Shown here piece by piece: positions 29,459 to 37,008 of a DNA stretch of 64,000 nt. The stretch comes from Aquimonas sp041395245 (GTDB lineage: Bacteria > Pseudomonadota > Gammaproteobacteria > Xanthomonadales > Xanthomonadaceae). The stretch lies in NCBI GenBank assembly GCA_041395245.1, contig JAWLAY010000010.1:124001-188000 (forward strand). The letters run 5' to 3'. Both the position numbers and the translations under genes were made by a program. The notes under the pieces are model-generated. The model had not been told where the DNA came from, made no database searches, and worked only from the letters and a program-made list of their open reading frames with translations. Position 1 is the stretch's first letter; each line of letters starts with the position of its first letter.

Positions 29459-29667
29459 GTGATCTGGTCGAACGCATCGTCGAACTGGAAATGCGCCTGG
29501 CCTTTCAGGACGACACCGTGCAGCAGTTGAACGGTGTGGCGGTCGAGCAATCGCAGCGCATCGAACAACTGGAGCGCCGACTGGAACAGGTGTTGGCCGA
29601 TTTGCGTGCCTTGCGTGGACTGTTGTATGCCGACCCTGCCAGCGAAGCGCCACCGCCGCACTATTGA
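29455..29667 (+). CDS. slyX: SlyX family protein
   Basis: Short coiled-coil protein (70 residues) of the SlyX family; function unsettled. The sequence ERIVELEMRLAFQDDTVQQLN is the family hallmark, followed by a second heptad stretch (QRIEQLERRLEQVLADLRAL) and the usual PPPHY C-terminus. It starts with GTG overlapping the ugd stop by 4 bases, so it is translationally coupled to ugd. Confidence 0.93.
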   Translation: MSDLVERIVELEMRLAFQDDTVQQLNGVAVEQSQRIEQLERRLEQVLADLRALRGLLYADPASEAPPPHY

Positions 29668-29808
29668 TCGGCGGTGCTGCGCCGCTTGCCGGGGCGCGGT
29701 CAGGTCGCCCCGATACGGCGCGCCCGGTTGCGTTGCGAAGTCCGGCTTGATACCGCCGCGTTCCCGTGTTGTCGACACATCGTTTCAACTATTACGAGTG
29801 GAATCCGC

Positions 29809-30423
29809 ATGAGCATCTCCCTGCGTGATCAATTGATGGGCCTCGGCTTCAAAGCGCCGGAGCCTGCCGCCAAACCCGCACACAAACCCAAGCCCACGAA
29901 CACCGATAAAAATCGGTCGCAGGCGGGCAAGGGCAACAAGCCGTCCGGTCAGAAATCGTCGCCGCGCCGCGAGGACCGTCCGCGCGTTCATACCAGCGAG
30001 GAGCTCGATCTGGCACGCGCCTATGCACTTCGCCAGCAACAGGAGAAGGCCGAGGCACAGCGTGCCGAGCGCGAGCGCCAGGCCGAGGCGCAACGTCGCA
30101 AGGAAGCGCGCCAGAAGCTGCATGCCTTGTTGCAGGGCAATACGTTGAACGTGCCCAGCGCGGAATTGCCAAGGCATTTCGAATACGGCGGAAAGATTCG
30201 CCGCGTCTACGTCACCGAAGAGCAGTTTCGCGCGCTCAATGCCGGGGAATTGGCGGTGGTGCAGGCCGGTGGGCGATACTGTGTGGTGACGCCCGCCATC
30301 GCCGAGCAAGCTGAGGCGCTGCTGGCGGGCACATTGGCTTTGCGTGTCGATCCCAACGCGCAGGAAGGTGGCGATGAATACGCCGACCCGCGCTTTCAGG
30401 TGCCGGACGATCTGGTCTGGTAA
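29809..30423 (+). CDS. DUF2058 (YaiL-type) protein
   Basis: Cytoplasmic protein of unknown function, 204 residues. It starts SLRDQLMGLGF, the DUF2058 signature, followed by a Lys/Pro-rich tract, a charged coiled coil (RQQQEKAEAQRAERERQ) and a compact C-terminal domain (FEYGGKIRRVYVTEEQ, GRYCVVTP). The ATG at 29809 matches the family start; the frame is open upstream without homology. It may share a transcript with yebC 63 bp downstream. Confidence 0.86.
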   Translation: MSISLRDQLMGLGFKAPEPAAKPAHKPKPTNTDKNRSQAGKGNKPSGQKSSPRREDRPRVHTSEELDLARAYALRQQQEKAEAQRAERERQAEAQRRKEARQKLHALLQGNTLNVPSAELPRHFEYGGKIRRVYVTEEQFRALNAGELAVVQAGGRYCVVTPAIAEQAEALLAGTLALRVDPNAQEGGDEYADPRFQVPDDLVW

Positions 30424-30486
30424 CGACACGCCGCATTCCGGAGCGATCTCCGGTCGGTTTTCTCTCACAACAAGCGAAGGTATCCC

Positions 30487-31218
30487 ATGGGTCGTGGTCC
30501 CAGCATTGAAGGTCGCAAAAACGCCGAAGACGCCAAGCGCGCCAAGGTATTCACCAAACTGATCCGCGAAATCACCATCGCGGCACGTGGTGGCGGCGAC
30601 CCGGCAGGCAACGCCCGTTTGCGCATTGGTATCGACAAAGCACTGGCCGCCAACATGTCGAAGGACACCATCGAGCGCGCGGTGAAGCGTGGCTCGGGTG
30701 CGGACGGTGCCGACAACATGCAGGAAGTGCGTTACGAGGGATATGGCCCGTCCGGCGTCGCCTTGATCATCGACTGCATGACTGACAACACCACGCGCAC
30801 GGTGGCCGAAGTCCGTCACGCGTTGTCGAAGAACAGCGGAAATCTGGGGACCACCGGTTCGGTGGCCTTCCAGTTTCACCGCCTTGGCGAGATCGTCGTC
30901 GCCACGGCCACGCCCGAGGCCGAGGAAAAGCTGCTCGAAGCCGCGCTGGAAGCGGGCGCAGATGATGTGCAGAACGGCGAGGGCAAGAGCACTGTGCTAT
31001 GCGCGCCATCGGCGTTTGAAGACGTGAAGAAGGCGCTGGAAGCGGCAGGCGTCAAACCGCTCAGCGCGGAAATCGTGATGCGTCCGGAAAATCGCGTCAG
31101 CGTGCCCGACGAGGCGATGGAAGAACTGCTCGATCTGCTGGAATGGCTGGAAGACCTCGACGATGTGCAGGAGGTCTATCACAACGCCATCCTGCCGGAA
31201 GTTGCGCAGGAAGACTGA
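30487..31218 (+). CDS. YebC/PmpR family transcription/translation factor
   Basis: Member of the YebC/PmpR/TACO1 family, seen as DNA-binding regulators in pseudomonads and, for some members, as factors relieving ribosome stalling on proline runs. 243 residues: DAKRAKVFTKLIREITIAAR and GGGDPAGNARLR at the N-terminus, YEGYGPSGVALIIDCMTDN in the middle. The very N-terminus (MGRGPSIEGRKNAE) differs from the common MAGHSKWANIKHRK, a known subgroup difference. A possible terminator follows at 31243. Confidence 0.91.
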   Translation: MGRGPSIEGRKNAEDAKRAKVFTKLIREITIAARGGGDPAGNARLRIGIDKALAANMSKDTIERAVKRGSGADGADNMQEVRYEGYGPSGVALIIDCMTDNTTRTVAEVRHALSKNSGNLGTTGSVAFQFHRLGEIVVATATPEAEEKLLEAALEAGADDVQNGEGKSTVLCAPSAFEDVKKALEAAGVKPLSAEIVMRPENRVSVPDEAMEELLDLLEWLEDLDDVQEVYHNAILPEVAQED

Positions 31219-31242
31219 GCGCACAGCCCGCGCCTTTTCCCG

Positions 31243-31281
31243 AGCGAGGCGAGCGTGCTGTCGGTATGCTCGCCTCGCTTT
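31243..31281 (+). terminator. Hairpin after yebC-type gene, probable terminator
   Basis: AGCGAGGCGAG (31243-31253) pairs perfectly with CTCGCCTCGCT (31269-31279), loop 15 bases, followed by a short T run. It lies 25 bp after the stop codon. The U tract is weak. Confidence 0.6.
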
Positions 31282-31420
31282 GTGACCAGCCCGGCGTGAT
31301 CGCCGCTGCGGCAAAGTTGTGAACAGCGGTGAGTGCCCTCGCCAGTTCAACGTCCGGGGATATGCCTCGCGCGTTGACGCCTCGCGCCACTGCATGCACC
31401 ATCGCGGCAGGCATCTGGCT

Positions 31421-31587
31421 CTAGTGGTCTGCTTCCGAAATTGCGTGACAGGATGAAACGGATGGATTTTTTCGCAGGGCAAGGCGCGAGGAGGCGACAT
31501 AGCGTGCTCTATGGCAACGACGAGCAACGCCGCCATGTGGAAAAAGACGCCGTTTCATGTTGCGTTATTTCGGAAGCAGACCACTAG
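31421..31587. repeat. 167-bp MITE-like element with long terminal inverted repeats
   Basis: The two ends are the perfect inverted repeat CTAGTGGTCTGCTTCCGAAA and its complement, continuing with a few mismatches (TGCGTGACAGGATGAAACGG against the complement of CCGTTTCATGTTGCG). The centre has GC-rich sequence with GCGAGGAGGCGACATAGCG. There is no coding capacity for a transposase. With the hairpin above it fills the 390-bp gap before the wax ester synthase gene. Only one copy is in the window. Confidence 0.8.
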
Positions 31588-31608
31588 GCCCTGGGAGGGG
31601 ATTTCCGC

Positions 31609-33102
31609 ATGCACATTGGCGCGCAGACGCCGGGGCGTGCTCCACAGCGTGAAGCGATGTCGAAGGTGGACACCGCGTGGTTGCGCATGGAGCGTCCCAC
31701 CAATCTGATGATGATCACCGGCGTTCTGATGTTCTCCGAACGTCTTTCGCTGGATGCGTTCAAGCAACTGATCCGCGAGCGTTTTCTGGCCTTCAAGCGG
31801 TTTCGCCAGAAGGCCGTCGACAGTGCCACCGGCGCGCATTGGGAAACCGACCCGGATTTCGACATCGATTGGCATGTGGTGCTGACCGCGCTGCCGGGCA
31901 AGGCGGGCAAAGCGGAACTTGAGCGCCTGGTGAGCCAGTTGGCCTCGACCGCGCTGGATCACGCCAAGCCGCTATGGCAGTTCCATCTGGTCGAACGCTA
32001 TGGTCACGGTAGCGCGTTGATTGCTCGCCTGCACCATTGCTATGCCGACGGCATCGCGCTGGTACAGGTACTGTTGTCGCTGACCGATGTCAGTCGTCAT
32101 CCGAAGCCGGGCACCGACCTGCCGCGCGCTTGGCTCGGTAAAGATGGCGAGCGGGTTACGCAACGCTTCTTCGACCCGGCGATGCAGCAGTTTGATCGCG
32201 CCATGAAGATGGGCGGCAAGGTCGTCGAGAAGAGTCTGGAGATGTATCGCGATCCGTCGCTGGCCGGGGTGCTGGCCAAGGAAGGCGGTGAAATTGCGCG
32301 CGAATTGGGCAACGTACTGTTGCTGCCGGATGATCCGGAGACGCCCTTGAAGCGTCCGCTGGGTGTCAGCAAACGTTGCGCCTGGGCCGATCCGATTCCG
32401 CTCGATGAGGTCAAGACCTTGAGTCGCGCCCTGGGCTGTACGGTCAACGATGTGTTGCTGGCGGCAGTTTCCGGGGCCTTGCGGAGTTGGTTGCTGGAGC
32501 AGGACTTCGAGCCCGCCGGGCTGACGATCCGCGCGACCGTACCGGTCAACCTGCGTCCGCTGGAACACGCCAGGAAGCTCGGCAACCATTTCGGCCTGGT
32601 GTTTCTGGATCTGCCCATCGGCGAGGCCAATCCGCTGCGGCGTCTGCAACGGGTTGCCGACAACATGCGCGAGATCAAGTCCTCGCGTCAGGCCATCATG
32701 ACCTTCGGTGTCCTGGCCGCGCTGGGCATGGCGCCCTCGGGCGTTCAGCGCTTCGCCCTGGAACTGTTCAGCCGCAAGGGCAGCGCCGTCGCGACCAATG
32801 TGCCCGGTCCGCAGATGCCGCTGTTCATGGCGGGCGCGGAAGTCAGTGACCTGATGTTCTGGGTGCCGCAAACCGGCAGCATCGGTGTCGGCATCAGCAT
32901 TCTCAGTTACAACGGACGTGTGCATTTCGGATTGATCAGCGATGGCAAGTGCATCGCCAAACCGCAGGAAGTGATCAAGCGGTTCCAGCCGGAATTCGAG
33001 ACGCTGCTGTATGCCACCTTGATGGAAGACTGGACCCAGGCGATTCATCCCGAGGACGCCGCGGACACCTTGCGCCGTCTGTCTGCCGTCGAGGATGCGT
33101 AA
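31609..33102 (+). CDS. Wax ester synthase / acyl-CoA:diacylglycerol acyltransferase (WS/DGAT)
   Basis: Bifunctional O-acyltransferase that esterifies fatty alcohols or diacylglycerol with acyl-CoA to make storage wax esters or triacylglycerol. 497 residues with the catalytic HHxxxDG motif (H142-H143, D147-G148 in LHHCYADGIAL), PLWQFHLVE (121-129), VNDVLLAAVSGALR and the late block NVPGPQMPLFMAGA. A GGGAGGGG ribosome site precedes the ATG at 31609; a later ATG at 31657 is possible. It begins 21 bp after the MITE. The fatty alcohol supplier is likely the reductase at 50298. Confidence 0.93.
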   Translation: MHIGAQTPGRAPQREAMSKVDTAWLRMERPTNLMMITGVLMFSERLSLDAFKQLIRERFLAFKRFRQKAVDSATGAHWETDPDFDIDWHVVLTALPGKAGKAELERLVSQLASTALDHAKPLWQFHLVERYGHGSALIARLHHCYADGIALVQVLLSLTDVSRHPKPGTDLPRAWLGKDGERVTQRFFDPAMQQFDRAMKMGGKVVEKSLEMYRDPSLAGVLAKEGGEIARELGNVLLLPDDPETPLKRPLGVSKRCAWADPIPLDEVKTLSRALGCTVNDVLLAAVSGALRSWLLEQDFEPAGLTIRATVPVNLRPLEHARKLGNHFGLVFLDLPIGEANPLRRLQRVADNMREIKSSRQAIMTFGVLAALGMAPSGVQRFALELFSRKGSAVATNVPGPQMPLFMAGAEVSDLMFWVPQTGSIGVGISILSYNGRVHFGLISDGKCIAKPQEVIKRFQPEFETLLYATLMEDWTQAIHPEDAADTLRRLSAVEDA

Positions 33103-33135
33103 ACCGTCCCGCGATGCGAAAATGCGCCGCCTGCT

Positions 33136-33212
33136 GCCCCCGTAGCTCAGATGGATAGAGCGTCCCCCTCCTAAGGGGAAGGCCGTGCGTTCGAATCGCG
33201 CCGGGGGCACCA
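33136..33212 (+). tRNA. tRNA-Arg (anticodon CCU)
   Basis: 77-nt cloverleaf: acceptor GCCCCCG/CGGGGGC, D arm GCTC..GAGC, anticodon stem TCCCC/GGGGA with loop CTCCTAA (anticodon CCT), T arm GTGCG-TTCGAAT-CGCGC, then A and encoded CCA. It reads AGG codons. No integrase or att duplication is seen beside it. Confidence 0.97.
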
Positions 33213-33313
33213 ATCAAGAAGCACTTGCGAACGGTCGTTGGCGTTAGCGTGGGATTCATTCCGTCAACCCACTGCTATCGGCGTTGCTGACGTCGACGAC
33301 AGCGCGCTCCGTC

Positions 33314-34315
33314 TCAGCGGCTTGCGGCGCGACGCAGGCGGTCGTTGACTGCTTCCCACGCTGAGGTTCGCGGTGGCGATTCCAGCGCGATCCACGGGTG
33401 TCCTTGCTGATCCAGTCGATGCAGCGCGGCGTAGAGCTGTTGTGCGTACGACGCGGGATCGCCCGGCAGCACGACTTCGGTGACGTGACCCGGAAGCGCC
33501 GTTCGCGGTGTGGCGAGGCTGAGCAGCGCGCCCGAGCCTTCTGGCAACGGTGATTCGCGATCACGCAGGTATAGCGGCGTTCTCGGCGCGTAGTGGCGCT
33601 CGTGCAAGCCCGGAGACGGAGCGCTGCCTTGCCCGTTCCACTGTGCATCGGGCACGTTTGTACCAAGTACCTGTTCGATCTGCGTGCGACTAATGGCGCC
33701 GGGACGCAGTAGAGACACGTCGCCCTGTTTGTTGATGGCGACGACCGTGGATTCGATTCCGGCTTGGCTGTTGCCACCGTCCAGAATCATTGCCACTCGA
33801 TTGCCCAGGCTGCGCGCAACGTGCGAGGCCGCGGTCGGTGAGAGCTGCATGAACTCGTTGGCGCTCGGTGCAGCCAGCGGAACGCCGGCTGCGCGAATCA
33901 GGGCGCGTGCAACGGGGTGTTCGGGAAGGCGTACACCGACGGTATCGAGTCCGCCGCTGACGATGTCAGGAATGGACTCCATTTTCGGAAGCACCAGCGT
34001 CAGCGGGCCTGGCCAGAAGCGTCGTGCCAGCAACTCTGCCGCATGGGGCCAAAATCGAACGACAAAGCGGGTGTCTTTCGGATCGGCAATGTGCACGATC
34101 AGCGGACTGGTGTGGGGCCGTCGCTTGGCGGCAAAAATTCGAGCAACGGCCGTGGCATCCAAGGCATTTGCACCAAGGCCGTAAACCGTTTCGGTTGGAA
34201 AGGCGACCAAATCACCCGCTCGCAGATGCTCTGCGGCCATGGCGATGTTTTCGGGCGTGGCAACAACCGCGTGCTGCGCCATCGCCGCTGCGTGTTTCAG
34301 AGTCTCTTGCATCAT
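33314..34315 (-). CDS. L-threonylcarbamoyladenylate synthase, Sua5 type
   Basis: Makes threonylcarbamoyl-AMP from threonine, bicarbonate and ATP for the t6A37 modification of ANN-decoding tRNAs. 333 residues, so the long Sua5 form: a YrdC domain (FPTETVYGLGANALD, AKRRPHTSPLIVHIAD, VRLPEHPVARALI, PSANEFMQLSPTAASHV) followed by the Sua5 C-terminal domain (PSPGLHERHYAPRTPLYL). It is on the opposite strand to the tRNA and convergent with it. Confidence 0.94.
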   Translation of the reverse strand: MMQETLKHAAAMAQHAVVATPENIAMAAEHLRAGDLVAFPTETVYGLGANALDATAVARIFAAKRRPHTSPLIVHIADPKDTRFVVRFWPHAAELLARRFWPGPLTLVLPKMESIPDIVSGGLDTVGVRLPEHPVARALIRAAGVPLAAPSANEFMQLSPTAASHVARSLGNRVAMILDGGNSQAGIESTVVAINKQGDVSLLRPGAISRTQIEQVLGTNVPDAQWNGQGSAPSPGLHERHYAPRTPLYLRDRESPLPEGSGALLSLATPRTALPGHVTEVVLPGDPASYAQQLYAALHRLDQQGHPWIALESPPRTSAWEAVNDRLRRAASR

Positions 34316-34378
34316 GGCGCAAGCATAGCGGGCAAACGTGGAGCGTGTGCGCTAATGCCACCGTCTGTTTGTGAACAC

Positions 34379-34410
34379 GTCGGGCGAGTGCGTTGACACA
34401 CCCGCCCGAC
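34379..34410. terminator. Inverted repeat after fba, possible transcription terminator
   Basis: GTCGGGCG (34379-34386) pairs with CGCCCGAC (34403-34410). On the plus strand it is followed by GCG and six T that overlap the fba stop; on the minus strand, the direction of fba, no U tract follows. It is the only structure between the end of the cbb operon and sua5. Confidence 0.45.
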
Positions 34411-34418
34411 GCGTTTTT

Positions 34419-35453
34419 TCAGTAGCGCGACGCCATGGTTTCGAGTGCAATCGGCTTGATCTTCGAGCCCATTCCCGCGCAGCCGAAGGCTTCAAAGCGT
34501 GCTTTGCAGATGCCGCTGGCGGCTTTCTTGGCGGCGCTGAGGAACTTGCGCGGATCGAATTCGCTGGGCTGTTCCGCCAGCATCTTCCGGATGGCTCCGG
34601 TCATGGCCAGACGGATGTCGGTATCGATGTTGATCTTGCGTACACCGTTCTTGATGCCGCGGACGATTTCTTCCACCGGCACGCCGTAGGTTTCCTTCAT
34701 CTGCCCACCGTACTGACGGATGATCTCCAGCCATTCCTGTGGCACGCTGCTGGAACCGTGCATCACCAGATGCGTGTTGGGAATGGCGGCGTGGATCTGG
34801 GCGATGCGGTCGATGGCCAGAATGTCGCCGGTCGGCTTGCGGGTGAATTTGTAGGCGCCATGGCTGGTGCCGATGGCGATGGCCAGTGCGTCGACGCCGG
34901 TCTTGGCAACGAAATCCTTGGCCTGTGTCGGATCCGTCAGCAGCATGTCGTGGCTCAGTTTGCCTTCCGCGCCGACGCCGTCTTCCTCACCGGCTTCGCC
35001 GGTTTCCAGCGAGCCGAGACAGCCGAGTTCACCTTCGACCGACACACCGACGGCATGCGCCATGCGGCAGACCAGTTCGGTCACTTCGACGTTGTACTCG
35101 TAGCTGGCCGGGGTCTTGCCGTCGGACATCAGCGAGCCGTCCATCATCACGCTGGAAAAGCCCGAGCGGATCGATTGCTGGCAGACGGCCGGGGAGGTGC
35201 CATGGTCCTGATGCAGCACGATGGGCAGCTCCGGATGCACTTCGGCGGCGGCGATGATCAGGTGACGCAGATAGGCTTCACCCGCATATTTGCGCGCGCC
35301 CGCCGAGGCTTGCAGGATGACCGGCGAGTCGGTCGCCGCAGCGGCCTCCATGATTGCCTGCACTTGCTCGAGGTTGTTGACGTTGAATGCGGGAACGCCG
35401 TAGCCGTGTTCGGCGGCGTGATCGAGAACCTGACGAAGCGATACGAGTGCCAT
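34419..35453 (-). CDS. fba: Class II fructose-1,6-bisphosphate aldolase (CbbA type)
   Basis: Zinc aldolase that condenses glyceraldehyde-3-phosphate with dihydroxyacetone phosphate, and in the Calvin cycle also makes sedoheptulose-1,7-bisphosphate. 344 residues, subtype found in cbb operons: VPAFNVNNLEQVQAIM, metal site VLHQDHGTSP, GELGCLGSLETGEAGEEDG, GTSHGAYKFTRKP, MHGSSSVP and INIDTDIRLAMTGAIRK. It is the last gene of the cbb operon, 40 bp after the fused phosphatase gene. Confidence 0.96.
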   Translation of the reverse strand: MALVSLRQVLDHAAEHGYGVPAFNVNNLEQVQAIMEAAAATDSPVILQASAGARKYAGEAYLRHLIIAAAEVHPELPIVLHQDHGTSPAVCQQSIRSGFSSVMMDGSLMSDGKTPASYEYNVEVTELVCRMAHAVGVSVEGELGCLGSLETGEAGEEDGVGAEGKLSHDMLLTDPTQAKDFVAKTGVDALAIAIGTSHGAYKFTRKPTGDILAIDRIAQIHAAIPNTHLVMHGSSSVPQEWLEIIRQYGGQMKETYGVPVEEIVRGIKNGVRKINIDTDIRLAMTGAIRKMLAEQPSEFDPRKFLSAAKKAASGICKARFEAFGCAGMGSKIKPIALETMASRY

Positions 35454-35493
35454 GGTGCAATCCCTCCAGAGTGGTTGATGTTAGGTGAGAAAT

Positions 35494-37008
35494 TCAGGCT
35501 GCACGGGGTACGACTGGGCAAGCGCATTCGCGCTCTCGTTCCGTGTGCAGGCATAGCCAGCGATCCAGGTCATACACATCCGGCGACTGCTGGATGGTGC
35601 ATGCGCCCTGCGGCGCGCGCCAGCCCTTGGGTAGATGAAAGCCGGGCCCGACCGCCATGGCGTGCGCGTAGTGTGGATCATCCTGGAAATAGGTGCTGGG
35701 GGTGACGACCGTGGCGATACCTGCATCCTGCGCCGCGCGCAGTCCGCCCGGCGAGTCTTCCACGGCGATTACCTGCCTGGCGGGCAATTGCAGCTGTTGC
35801 AGTGCGAGCCGGTAGGCTTCCGGGTCAGGCTTTTTGGCCTGCACGTCCTCGCCACAGATCACGCAGGCGAAGTGCTCCGCCCAGTGCGGACCCAGATGGG
35901 CGCCCAGCAAGGCCTCGACATTCGCGCGACTGGTGGTGGTGACGATGCCCATGCGCACACCGGCCCGCAGACAGGACTTCCACAGGTCTTCCACCCCGTC
36001 ACGCAACGGGACCAATCCCTGCGCGACAAGATCGGCGTAAATGCGGTTTTTGCGCAGGTGCAGTTGGCGTGCCAATGACTCGCGTTGCTCGATGCTTGCC
36101 GGGGCGTCATTGCGGGATGCCATGTCGAACAGCAGGCGTTCGCGACCGCCCGTGACGTTGAGCAATTCGCCGTAACGGGCGATATCCCAATGCCAGTCAA
36201 GCCCGTGTTCGGAGAACGCCTGATTGAAGGCGACGCGGTGGCCTTCACGCTCGGTTTCCGCCAGCGTGCCGTCGACATCCCAAAGCACAGCGCGCAGGTG
36301 GCGAGTTGCTGTGGTGGTGAACAGGCTGCGCAACTGGTCGAAGTTGTCCAGCACGCGATCGGCGCCCGCGTCGTGCACCGACTGGCCGAGGTTGTAGCCA
36401 TGCGGGAACAGATGCACTGCGATGCCCGCGTTGCGCGCGGTCGCGACGTCGATGGACGAATCGCCCACGAATAAGGTGCGCTCGGGTGACACGCCGAGTT
36501 GCTGCATCACGCTCAGCACGCCCGAGGGATCGGGTTTGCGTGCTGGCAGGGAATTGCCGCTGATGACCACGTCGAAGTAGGCGCGCAGGCCGTGGCGGGT
36601 CAGGATGGCTTCGGTGTAGCGCGCTTCCTTGTTGGTGACGACGGCCATCCGCACACCTTGCGCACGGAGTACGTCGAGCGTTTCCCGCACGCCCGGATAG
36701 GGATGGCTACGGCTTCCGCAGCGCGCTTCATAGTGCTGATCAAACGTGGGCGCGAGGGCACGCAGCGCGTCCGAATCACGGACCTGATCGATGTCCTGCC
36801 CGGTCGCGCTGGCGACCGCTGTCACCAGCAAGGCGAAGGTGCCGTGGCCGATCCAGCGCTGCACATCCGCCAGCGACACCGGCGGCAAACCGGCATCGCG
36901 CAGCGTGTCGTTGACCGCGTCGCTGATCTCGGGCGCGGTCTCGATCAAGGTGCCATCAAGATCGAACATCACCAGCTGAATCGGCGACACGCTCACGCCT
37001 TCCATCAT
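35494..37008 (-). CDS. Fused phosphoglycolate phosphatase (CbbZ) and CbbY-type xylulose-1,5-bisphosphate phosphatase
   Basis: One uninterrupted 504-residue frame carries two HAD phosphatases. Residues 12-225 are phosphoglycolate-phosphatase-like: FDLDGTLIETAPE (D16, D18), VVTNK (123-127), K158 in ARKPD, FVGDSSIDV (180-188). Residues 238-465 are CbbY-like: WDVDGTLAETEREGHR (D244, D246), LLNVTGGRERLL, KKPDPEAY (392-399) and VEDSPGG (416-422). A 12-residue linker (about 226-237) joins them. Each half keeps all four HAD motifs, so both should be active on RuBisCO by-products. The start overlaps the tkt stop (ATGA). The C-terminal 35 residues are Cys/Arg-rich and unassigned. Confidence 0.92.
   Translation of the reverse strand: MMEGVSVSPIQLVMFDLDGTLIETAPEISDAVNDTLRDAGLPPVSLADVQRWIGHGTFALLVTAVASATGQDIDQVRDSDALRALAPTFDQHYEARCGSRSHPYPGVRETLDVLRAQGVRMAVVTNKEARYTEAILTRHGLRAYFDVVISGNSLPARKPDPSGVLSVMQQLGVSPERTLFVGDSSIDVATARNAGIAVHLFPHGYNLGQSVHDAGADRVLDNFDQLRSLFTTTATRHLRAVLWDVDGTLAETEREGHRVAFNQAFSEHGLDWHWDIARYGELLNVTGGRERLLFDMASRNDAPASIEQRESLARQLHLRKNRIYADLVAQGLVPLRDGVEDLWKSCLRAGVRMGIVTTTSRANVEALLGAHLGPHWAEHFACVICGEDVQAKKPDPEAYRLALQQLQLPARQVIAVEDSPGGLRAAQDAGIATVVTPSTYFQDDPHYAHAMAVGPGFHLPKGWRAPQGACTIQQSPDVYDLDRWLCLHTERERECACPVVPRAA

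Noticed and set aside
33136..33212. tRNA-Arg as an integration site for a genomic island
   Set aside because: No integrase, no direct repeat of the tRNA 3' end and housekeeping genes on both sides.
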